Part shown: positions 27,487-33,530 of the stretch, piece after piece
How positions within the stretch are numbered: position 1 is the stretch's first letter
Layout of the letters: every line of letters begins with the position of its first letter
Assembly: GCA_002841195.1 (NCBI GenBank)
Contig: PHEO01000003.1
Location: 1-48,646, forward strand
Source of the DNA: Alphaproteobacteria bacterium HGW-Alphaproteobacteria-11
Lineage (GTDB): Bacteria; Pseudomonadota; Alphaproteobacteria; Parvibaculales; Parvibaculaceae
Reading direction: 5' to 3'
Length of the DNA: 48,646 nt
Made by a program: the position numbers and the translations under genes
Notes under the pieces: model-generated
The model's input: only the letters and a program-made list of their open reading frames with translations
Told to the model about the DNA's origin: nothing
Database searches by the model: none

Positions 27487-28147
27487 CTTCCGGCGCCGTC
27501 AGCCTGTAGCCGAGGCCGCGCACGGTCTCGATCACATCCTTGCCGAGCTTGCGGCGCAGGCGGCCCACAAAGACCTCGATGGTGTTGGAATCGCGGTCGA
27601 AATCCTGATCGTAGAGATGTTCGACGAGTTCGGTGCGCGAGATCACGCGGTCGCGGTGGTGCATCATATAGGCGAGCAGGCGGTATTCGAGCGAGGTCAG
27701 CTTGATCGCCCTGCCCTCCACCGTCACGCGCGAGCTGCGCGTGTCGACGCGGACCGGCCCGCATTCGAGTTCGCTGGTTGCATGGCCGGTGGCGCGGCGC
27801 AGCAGCGCCCGGAGCCGCGCCAGCACTTCCTCCATGAAAAACGGTTTGGCCACGTAGTCGTCGGCGCCGGCGTCGAAGCCCGCCACCTTGTCCGACCAGC
27901 GGTCGCGCGCGGTCAGGATCAGCACCGGCATGGTCTTGCCGTCGCGGCGCCACTTTTCCAGCACCGTCACGCCGTCCATTTCGGGCAGGCCGAGATCGAG
28001 CACCACGGCGTCATAGGGCTCGGTATCGCCGAGGAAGTGTCCTTCCTCGCCGTCCTGGGCGCTGTCCACCACATAGCCCGCTTCCTCAAGCGCGCCGACG
28101 AGCTGCCGGTTGAGATCGGGATCGTCCTCGACAACCAAAAGCCGCAT
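27476..28147 (-). CDS. OmpR/PhoP-family response regulator
   Basis: A 223-aa regulator. The receiver MRLLVVEDDPDLNRQL has phosphoacceptor Asp51 (VVLDLGLPEMDG), the LTARD switch region and Lys in YVAKPFFMEEVLARL. The winged helix (LTSLEYRLLAYMMHHRDRVI ... VRGLGYRLTAPE) follows the PhoP subgroup, with a recognition helix in FDRDSNTIEVFVGRLRRKLG. It is the middle gene of PepSY-regulator-kinase: 23 nt after the PepSY gene and overlapping the kinase by 11 nt. Candidate targets are the GTTCA repeats in its own promoter and before the lipoprotein gene. Confidence 0.96.
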   Translation of the reverse strand: MRLLVVEDDPDLNRQLVGALEEAGYVVDSAQDGEEGHFLGDTEPYDAVVLDLGLPEMDGVTVLEKWRRDGKTMPVLILTARDRWSDKVAGFDAGADDYVAKPFFMEEVLARLRALLRRATGHATSELECGPVRVDTRSSRVTVEGRAIKLTSLEYRLLAYMMHHRDRVISRTELVEHLYDQDFDRDSNTIEVFVGRLRRKLGKDVIETVRGLGYRLTAPEDAV

Positions 28148-28170
28148 ACCCCTGTCTCCGCTTCTGCCCG

Positions 28171-28521
28171 TTACCGGGCGCCCATGACCCGGCCCGAGCT
28201 GGCATCAACCGCCACCACGACGACCCGGTTGTCCGCCGTCCTGATCTTCACATAGTAGGTCTGGCCCGCAAGGCTCATGTCGAGATAGCGGCCGGGATAG
28301 CTCGACAGTGCGGCCTGCTTGGCCTGGCCCGGCGAAATCACCCGGCCCTGGCGCACGGCGTCACGCGCGTCGTCCTCGCGGCCCCAGTACTGGGCTTCGA
28401 CCAGCAGGTCGGAAGCGCCCGGGCCGCCGATCACATCGTCGGCGCGCGCCTGCCCGAGCCCCATTAAAATGAGGATCGGAGCGGCGAATGCCAGAGCGGC
28501 CCATGTGCGTTTCTTCGTCAT
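28171..28521 (-). CDS. Secreted PepSY-domain protein
   Basis: A 116-aa protein with an N-terminal signal peptide (WAALAFAAPILILMGLGQARA) and one PepSY domain in the C-terminal half (ISPGQAKQAALSSYPGRYLD ... VVVVAVDASSGRVMGAR). PepSY domains modulate proteases or act as accessory periplasmic modules. Here it is the first gene of an operon with an OmpR-type regulator and its kinase, so a role as periplasmic accessory sensor or as feedback-controlled product is likely (inference). A GTTCA direct repeat lies 25-40 nt before its start. Confidence 0.88.
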   Translation of the reverse strand: MTKKRTWAALAFAAPILILMGLGQARADDVIGGPGASDLLVEAQYWGREDDARDAVRQGRVISPGQAKQAALSSYPGRYLDMSLAGQTYYVKIRTADNRVVVVAVDASSGRVMGAR

Positions 28522-28545
28522 GCCCCGTTCTTAGGTCATCCCGAC

Positions 28546-28561
28546 TGAACCCGCGATGAAC
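28546..28561 (-). promoter_or_regulatory. GTTCA-N6-GTTCA direct repeat before the PepSY operon
   Basis: On the coding (minus) strand the sequence is GTTCATCGCGGGTTCAG: two GTTCA pentamers with an 11-bp period, at plus-strand positions 28546-28550 and 28557-28561. It shares the pattern GTTCATC-N2-G-N-GTTCAG with the site at 26073-26088. The position in the 72-nt gap between the nitroreductase and PepSY genes suggests autoregulation. Confidence 0.5.
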
Positions 28562-28593
28562 GGGCGTTCCGGCTTTCTGTCAGAATTCGCCGC

Positions 28594-29265
28594 TCAGAAA
28601 CCGCTGAACGTGACAAATTCCTCAAGCGGCGCGCGATCCGTGCGCAATTGGTTAATGGGCGCCGCCTCGTCCATGTAGCCAAGCCCCATGCCGCAGAACA
28701 GCATAAGCTCTTCCGGCATCCCGACAAACTCCCCGACCGTCTTGTACCAGATCGCCCATGCTTCCTGCGGCGCGGTGTGGAGCCCGTGCTCGCGGGCGGC
28801 CAGCATCACCGACTGGATGAACATGCCGAGGTCGGACCACTGGCCGAGGCCCATCTGCCGGTCGATGGCGAAGAACAGCGCCACCGGCGCATCGAAGAAG
28901 CGGAAATTGCGCGCGAACTGCGCCTGCCGTCCCGCCTTGTCCTCGCGCGTCACGCCGATGGTCGCGTACATGTCCTCGCCGCATTTGAAGCGCCTGCCCT
29001 TGTAGGGCTCGGTCAGGCCTTTTGGATAAATGTCGTATTCGAGACCGTCGCCGAAGGGCGTGTCCTTCTGCTTCTCCGCCACGATGGCCAGAAATTCCTT
29101 CAGCCGGTCGCCTGCCACCGCATAGACGTGCCAGGGCTGCAGGTTGCCGCCCGACGGCGCATATTTCGCCTCTTCGAGTATCTGGCGCACGGTCGCTTCG
29201 GGCACCGGCTTGTCGAGAAAGGCGCGGCAGGTGATGCGGCTCTTCAGCGCTTCGGAAACTTTCAT
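28594..29265 (-). CDS. Nitroreductase family FMN oxidoreductase
   Basis: A 223-aa nitroreductase. The N-terminal flavin-binding pattern SRITCRAFLDKPVPE and APSGGNLQPWHVYAV is typical, and the C-terminal FCGMGLGYMDEAAPINQLRTDRAPLEEFV closes the fold. These FMN enzymes reduce nitro groups, quinones or enones with NAD(P)H; the true substrate is not predictable. It is the fourth gene of a tight minus-strand run (SDR, two acyl-CoA dehydrogenases, nitroreductase), starting 29 nt after the small acyl-CoA dehydrogenase, so a role in the same catabolic route is likely. Confidence 0.93.
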   Translation of the reverse strand: MKVSEALKSRITCRAFLDKPVPEATVRQILEEAKYAPSGGNLQPWHVYAVAGDRLKEFLAIVAEKQKDTPFGDGLEYDIYPKGLTEPYKGRRFKCGEDMYATIGVTREDKAGRQAQFARNFRFFDAPVALFFAIDRQMGLGQWSDLGMFIQSVMLAAREHGLHTAPQEAWAIWYKTVGEFVGMPEELMLFCGMGLGYMDEAAPINQLRTDRAPLEEFVTFSGF

Positions 29266-29294
29266 CTATGAGGCTCTCTCTTCGGTTGCGGATT

Positions 29295-30308
29295 CTATCG
29301 CGCCGTCACATAGGGCCAGAGCGCATCGGCGCCGCGCGAGATCGTCTCGCGGCCGAGGCTTTCGGCCCATTCGGTCCCGGCGCCGAACTCCGCGCGCCAC
29401 GACCAGAGGCGGCGCGTTGCGAAATGGAGCCCGTGCTCATACGTGAAACCGATTGCGCCATGCACTTGATGGGCGATCGACGTGGCGATGCTCGACGCAT
29501 CGTCGGCGCGGATCTTCGCCACCGCAATCTCGAACGTCGCATCGCCCTTGTTCAAGCTTGCACAGGCATGGTCGGCGGCGATGCCGGCAGCGGCGGCTTG
29601 CGTCGCCAGCACCGCGAGCTGCTGCTGGATCGCCTGGAATTTGCCGATGGGCTTGCCGAATTGGGTGCGCTCATTGGCGTAAGCAACCGTCTGTTCGGCC
29701 AGATAGTCGAGCGCACCGGCCATCTGGCAGGCGCGGATCAGCGCACCGTAAAGGCGCAGTGCGTTCTTCGGCAGCGAAACGGATGCCGATTGCACCGCCA
29801 CGTCTTTCAGCGTCACCGCGTCGCGCGGCTCGCGCGCCACATTGATGTCATGCCCAATCGCAGCGCCGGCAAGCGGCGCCAGCACGACTTCCGCGCCGAA
29901 CAGCGCCACGCCATGCGCCGCGTGGCGGCCCCAGGGCACGCGCGGCGCGGTGCCCGACAGCTTGCCGCCGGCAAGCGCGAAGTCACCTTCCATCACCGTC
30001 AGCACGCCATCGGGCGCGGCGATGCCGGCTTCCGCCAGCAGCCAATGCGCCAGCACCGCTTCCGCAAGCGGCAGCGGCGCGACATGGCGGCCCGCCGCCT
30101 TCAGCACGATGGCCGCATCCGCCCATGTGCCGCCCGCGCCGCCCTGCGCCTCCGGCGCCAGCACACGGGTCAGCCCGTTCGCTTCGAGTTCGTTCCACAA
30201 GGCTTGCGGCCACACGCCGTCCTCGGCCTTCTGGATTAGGTCCCTGGTCACGCGCTCGGACAGCAGTCCGTTGACGCTGTCGGCGAGGATCGTCTGCAAT
30301 TCGTTCAT
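29295..30308 (-). CDS. Acyl-CoA dehydrogenase family protein (short, 337 aa)
   Basis: A member of the acyl-CoA dehydrogenase superfamily, shorter than the usual 380 aa. The C-terminal helical domain keeps YANERTQFGKPIGKFQAIQQ and VHGAIGFTYEHGLHFATRRL; the middle beta domain is reduced (GKLSGTAPRVPWGRHAAHGV). It starts 10 nt after a full-length acyl-CoA dehydrogenase (30319-31470). Adjacent long/short pairs in steroid, bile-acid and related catabolism form heteromeric enzymes in which each subunit carries part of the FAD and substrate sites; that is the likely arrangement here, by inference. ATG 30308 is preceded by GAGGAG; the in-frame start upstream lies inside the previous gene. Confidence 0.9.
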   Translation of the reverse strand: MNELQTILADSVNGLLSERVTRDLIQKAEDGVWPQALWNELEANGLTRVLAPEAQGGAGGTWADAAIVLKAAGRHVAPLPLAEAVLAHWLLAEAGIAAPDGVLTVMEGDFALAGGKLSGTAPRVPWGRHAAHGVALFGAEVVLAPLAGAAIGHDINVAREPRDAVTLKDVAVQSASVSLPKNALRLYGALIRACQMAGALDYLAEQTVAYANERTQFGKPIGKFQAIQQQLAVLATQAAAAGIAADHACASLNKGDATFEIAVAKIRADDASSIATSIAHQVHGAIGFTYEHGLHFATRRLWSWRAEFGAGTEWAESLGRETISRGADALWPYVTAR

Positions 30309-30318
30309 CTGCCGCTCC

Positions 30319-31470
30319 TCACCGCAGTCCGAGCCCGCGGGCAATGATGCCGCGCAGGATTTCGCGCGTGCCGCCGCGCAACGAAAACGACGGTGTCGTC
30401 TGCGTCAGGTAGCCGAGCACCTGTTCGTAGTCGCTGCCCGCGCCGACCGTCGGCTCCAGCCCCAACAGCTCATGCGCGCGCACCGGCATGTCCTGCTCGA
30501 AGATCGCGCCGAGGTCTTTCACCACCGAGGCTTCGAGCGCCGGGTTCTCGCCCTTGTCCAGCATGCCGGCGACCGATAGCGACATCTGGCGCAGCGTCAC
30601 AAGATGCGCGACGAGGCGGCCGATTTCACGGGCGCCGCGCGAACCGCCTTCCTTTTCAAGCTGGCGGATCATCTCGACCATCAGGATGAAACTTGAAAGA
30701 TAACGCTCCGGCCCCGAACGCTCGAAGGCAAGTTCCGCCGTCACCTGGTTCCAGCCGCCGCCTTCGGTCCCGACCATCATCTCGTCCGGCACGAAGGCGT
30801 CCTGGAACACCACCTCGTTGAAATGCGACTTGCCGGCGAGGTCCTTGATCGGGCGGACGGTGACGCCGTCGGTCGTCTTCATGTCGACCAGAAACTGCGT
30901 CAGCCCGGCATGCTTGTTCTGCGGATCGAGATGGGTGCGGAAAAGACCGATCATGTAATGCGCGGTATGGGCGCCGGAGGTCCAGAGCTTGGTGCCGTTG
31001 ACCTTGTAGCCGCCCTCCACCTTTTCGGCGCGGGTGCGCGTCGCGGCGAGATCGGAGCCCGAATCCGGCTCCGACATGCCGATGCAGAAATAACATTCGC
31101 CCTTCGCGACGCGCGGCAGGATTTTCTGCCGCTGTTCCTCGGTGCCGAAGCGCATCAGCAGCGGACCCGACTGCCGGTCGCCGATCCAGTGCGCGCCGAC
31201 AGGCGCGCCGGCCGCCAGCATTTCCTCCAGCACCACATAGCGGTCGAAGGCGCTGCGTTCATGGCCGCCATATTTCTTCGGCCAGGTCATCGCGATCCAT
31301 CCCTTCGCGCCCATCTTGCGGCTGAATTCGGGATCGGAGCCCGACCAGGTCTGCGCCCGCGTCACCGCCGGCACATTGGCCAATTCCTTTGCCAGAAAGG
31401 CGCGCACATCGTCGCGCAGGCCCTTCGTTTCGCCGGGCAGTTCACACAGATCGAAGTGGAAGGCCTGCAT
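30319..31470 (-). CDS. Acyl-CoA dehydrogenase (383 aa)
   Basis: Full-length flavoprotein that oxidises acyl-CoA at the alpha-beta bond. The N-terminal helices are followed by the FAD/substrate region CYFCIGMSEPDSGSDLAATR and GYKVNGTKLWTSGAHTAHY. The C-terminal part has ELAFERSGPERYLSS, where FERSGPE carries a candidate glutamate, and the closing segment SLRGGTREILRGIIARGLGL. It is flanked 9 nt upstream by an SDR gene and 10 nt downstream by the short paralogue. It probably forms the large half of a heteromeric dehydrogenase. The acyl group (fatty acid, terpenoid or steroid side chain) is unknown. Confidence 0.93.
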   Translation of the reverse strand: MQAFHFDLCELPGETKGLRDDVRAFLAKELANVPAVTRAQTWSGSDPEFSRKMGAKGWIAMTWPKKYGGHERSAFDRYVVLEEMLAAGAPVGAHWIGDRQSGPLLMRFGTEEQRQKILPRVAKGECYFCIGMSEPDSGSDLAATRTRAEKVEGGYKVNGTKLWTSGAHTAHYMIGLFRTHLDPQNKHAGLTQFLVDMKTTDGVTVRPIKDLAGKSHFNEVVFQDAFVPDEMMVGTEGGGWNQVTAELAFERSGPERYLSSFILMVEMIRQLEKEGGSRGAREIGRLVAHLVTLRQMSLSVAGMLDKGENPALEASVVKDLGAIFEQDMPVRAHELLGLEPTVGAGSDYEQVLGYLTQTTPSFSLRGGTREILRGIIARGLGLR

Positions 31471-31479
31471 CTCGTCTCC

Positions 31480-32271
31480 TCACGTCACCAATGCGGTCGT
31501 GCCGCCGTCGATCCGGATATTGAGCGCGTTGATCGCACCCGCTTTCGGACTGGCGACGAAGGCCACCAGATCGGCGATTTCCTCGGGCAGCGGAATTTTC
31601 CCCGTCAGGTTGCCCATGAAATTCTTCAGCACATGCGGCTCGACCTCGTCCCATGTCGCGCCCCAGCCGCGCTCGCGGCCTTGCACGATGAAGCGCTCCT
31701 CCACTTCCTTCGTGCGGATCAGGCCCGGCGAAACCAGATTGACGGTGACGCCCGTGCTTTTGAGTTCCTTCGCCAGCGAAATCGTCATCGTCGCCAGCGC
31801 GCCTTTCGACGCGTAATATTGCGGCATGCGCGCGGCCGGTTCCGTCGAGCCGATAGTGCCCAGCATCACGATGCGGCCCCAGCCCTTGCGCGTCATCGCG
31901 CCCATGAAGGCGCGCGTCAGGCGCATCGCCGACAGCACGTTTTTCTCATAGGCCTCGATCCAGTCCGGCGTTTCGGATTTCGTCCAGGAGCCCGCATCGG
32001 CGGTGCCGTAATTGTTGACGAGAATGTCGATGTCGCCCGCGGCGGCCGCGACTTCAGCGGCGCCGGCATCGTTCAATATGTCGCCGGCGATGCCCTTTGC
32101 CGAAAACCCGAGGCTACGAATTTCATCGGCGGCGGCGTCGGCGGCGCCTTGCTCGAAGCCATGCACGAACACATGCGCGCCCTCACGCGCCAGCGCATGC
32201 GCGATGGCGCGGCCGGTGCCGCGATGCGCGCCCGAGACGAGTGCTGTCTTGCCGGTGAGTTGAAGGTCCAT
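31480..32271 (-). CDS. Short-chain dehydrogenase/reductase (SDR)
   Basis: A 263-aa classical SDR. The cofactor motif is SGAHRGTGRAIA (TGxxxGxG type, with Ser for Thr), NNYG (residues 86-89) replaces NNAG, and the catalytic residues are Ser142, Tyr152 and Lys156 (QYYASKG). LVSPGLIRT and IRIDGGTTALVT complete the fold. It probably oxidises a 3-hydroxyacyl or steroid-type alcohol in the same route as the downstream acyl-CoA dehydrogenases, whose genes follow after 9 nt. The open frame reaches 32325, but the domain starts at ATG 32271. Confidence 0.94.
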   Translation of the reverse strand: MDLQLTGKTALVSGAHRGTGRAIAHALAREGAHVFVHGFEQGAADAAADEIRSLGFSAKGIAGDILNDAGAAEVAAAAGDIDILVNNYGTADAGSWTKSETPDWIEAYEKNVLSAMRLTRAFMGAMTRKGWGRIVMLGTIGSTEPAARMPQYYASKGALATMTISLAKELKSTGVTVNLVSPGLIRTKEVEERFIVQGRERGWGATWDEVEPHVLKNFMGNLTGKIPLPEEIADLVAFVASPKAGAINALNIRIDGGTTALVT

Positions 32272-32411
32272 AAACGCCGATCCTGCCCGTCGCCCCTCAT
32301 CGTTCGGGGGCGTTTCTAGCAGCATATGGTTCGCCTGTCCGCGTGGGAACAGCGGCGTTCGGATATTGAAGGGAGATTGGCGGCGGGTGAGAGCCTCGTG
32401 CGCGCGGCGGA

Positions 32412-32627
32412 TCAGAATTCCGCTGCGGTAAGCGACACCGGCACGACATTGGAAGCAACGGGTGCCGCGGCTGTCGCGGGCGACAGCGATGCGAGGCTGA
32501 ACAGGGCGGGATAGGACTTGCCGGTATAGACGCCGGCCGAGAACAGGGCGGTGGCAACGACGCAGACGCCCGTCACCGCCAGCATGCGGCGGCGTGATCG
32601 GCGATTGTAAAAAATCTTCCGCGCCAT
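32412..32627 (-). CDS. Small hypothetical single-span membrane protein, 71 aa
   Basis: A basic N-terminus (MARKIFYNRRSRRRM) precedes one hydrophobic segment (LAVTGVCVVATALFSAGVYT) and an Ala/Ser-rich tail, probably N-in with a periplasmic tail. I do not recognise the family. The ATG is preceded by GAGGGGA at a good distance, which supports a real gene. It is monocistronic: 140 nt from the SDR start and 84 nt or less from a palindrome (32694-32711). Confidence 0.65.
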   Translation of the reverse strand: MARKIFYNRRSRRRMLAVTGVCVVATALFSAGVYTGKSYPALFSLASLSPATAAAPVASNVVPVSLTAAEF

Positions 32628-32693
32628 TGAGTTTCCCCTCGTTCGTTCGGACCGGCGAGAACCGGCCGTCCGGGGTACGCTACAATTGCGATT

Positions 32694-32711
32694 TTAGGGA
32701 TTGCGCCCTAA
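32694..32711. promoter_or_regulatory. Perfect inverted repeat TTAGGG-N6-CCCTAA
   Basis: TTAGGGATTGCGCCCTAA is an inverted repeat of 6-bp arms in an AT-rich stretch 67-84 nt upstream of the 71-aa gene. It lies between that gene and the end of the GTA region. It may be an operator for the small gene; no T tract follows on the minus strand in terminator position. Confidence 0.35.
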
Positions 32712-32779
32712 TGAAACTCTAATAAACCGTGGTGAATTTTAAGTTCGCGGCTGCGGAAATCCGCCAAAACAGACGCCTC

Positions 32780-32815
32780 GCGCCACGCCGAACCTCAATC
32801 GGTGCGGCATGGCGC
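32780..32815 (-). terminator. Probable terminator of the GTA-flanking hydrolase/small membrane gene unit
   Basis: Arms GCGCCACGCCG (32780-32790) and CGGCATGGCGC (32805-32815) form an 11-bp stem with one mismatch or wobble. Read on the minus strand the stem starts 16 nt after the 59-aa gene stop and a TTTT run follows about 10 nt later. This is where the GTA-side transcription unit would end. Confidence 0.6.
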
Positions 32816-32830
32816 AAGGTAATCGCCGGA

Positions 32831-33010
32831 CTACAGGCGGCGGATGTTGCCGACATTGAGGGCAAGAAAATCGACGATGCGGACGATCTTGCCGACGATC
32901 TTGTCGTCCTTCTGCGTCGGCGTCGCAGCCGCGACGGCGGATGCGGCGCCGATGACGGCGAGCAGCGGTTCGATCCAACCGAGCAGCGCATTGAGGAAGA
33001 GAAAGTTCAT
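32831..33010 (-). CDS. Small membrane protein next to the GTA hydrolase, 59 aa (holin-like size)
   Basis: The frame MNFLFLNALLGWIEPLLAVI begins with a hydrophobic span of about 25 residues (to SAVAAA), followed by TPTQKDDKIVGKIVRIVDFL, an amphipathic basic segment, and ends NIRRL. AGGAAA lies 8 nt before the ATG. It starts 54 nt after the SleB-like hydrolase and before a terminator, so both probably share one transcript. A hydrolase plus a small membrane protein resembles a phage lysis pair, but no holin family could be identified; a structural role is also possible. The 90-aa frame on the same strand overlapping it (MRCSVGSN...) is a shadow. Confidence 0.6.
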   Translation of the reverse strand: MNFLFLNALLGWIEPLLAVIGAASAVAAATPTQKDDKIVGKIVRIVDFLALNVGNIRRL

Positions 33011-33064
33011 ACCGGGGTTTCCTTTCGGGGTTGGGCCCTGCGCGGCGAGCGGCTGCCCGGCGCA

Positions 33065-33436
33065 TCAAGGCGGGTAAAAGAAGTGCTTTCCTATCAGCGC
33101 ATTCGGCGCGGTCTGGCTCGCCCAGCGCGGATAATCCGTGTGCGAATGAAAGCGCGTGGCGCCGTCGGTCGGATCGGGCGCGTCGCCGGTCCAGGCACGG
33201 CAGGCGGCCGACAGCGCGCGCCAGAAGGCCGGATCGGCGAAATCGGAATTCGTCGGCGCAAAGCGGCTCTCGCCGAGCCGGGGGCGGCCGCCCGCGCAAC
33301 GGTTCAGCAGCGCCCAGGCCAGCGCCACGCAGGCTTCCTCGCCCTCGTTTCCGGCCGCGTCGCGCACGATCGCTGCGAGCGCCGCCATTTCGGCAAGCGT
33401 CGGCGTCCGGTCGAAAAGGTCCCTCGCCCCGCCCAT
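33065..33436 (-). CDS. SleB-like cell wall hydrolase (Hydrolase_2 family), GTA-associated
   Basis: A 123-aa protein resembling the catalytic domain of cell wall hydrolase SleB. Visible signatures: TLAEMAALAAIVRDAAGNEGEE with a candidate catalytic Glu, VALAWALLNRC, the FHSHTDYPRWA strand and IGKHFFYPP at the end. No signal peptide is present, as for endolysins and tail-borne peptidoglycan hydrolases. The start is ATG 33436 with GGAGG 8 nt upstream; the GTG at 33451 overlaps that site. The gene lies 94 nt after the GTA tip protein gene. A LexA-type box lies 42-56 nt before the start, so expression may be SOS-controlled. Confidence 0.8.
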   Translation of the reverse strand: MGGARDLFDRTPTLAEMAALAAIVRDAAGNEGEEACVALAWALLNRCAGGRPRLGESRFAPTNSDFADPAFWRALSAACRAWTGDAPDPTDGATRFHSHTDYPRWASQTAPNALIGKHFFYPP

Positions 33437-33477
33437 GGCTGCGGCCTCCACCTCTAGGATTTTGTTCCCATATCTCA

Positions 33478-33492
33478 GAACAAATAGGGAAC
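33478..33492 (-). promoter_or_regulatory. LexA-type SOS box (GTTC-N7-GTTC) before the cell wall hydrolase
   Basis: On the minus strand the sequence is GTTCCCTATTTGTTC, an exact match to the alphaproteobacterial LexA site GAAC-N7-GAAC read on the other strand. It lies in the 94-bp gap between the GTA tip gene and the hydrolase, 42-56 nt before the hydrolase ATG. The second half-site is part of TTGTTC, which could be a -35 element with AATCCT some 16-17 nt further as -10; LexA would then block the promoter. A further GGGAAC arm lies 9 nt downstream. Confidence 0.7.
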
Positions 33493-33530
33493 ACTGTCAA
33501 GCAAAAGCCACGCCGAATTGGAGAGGTCCG

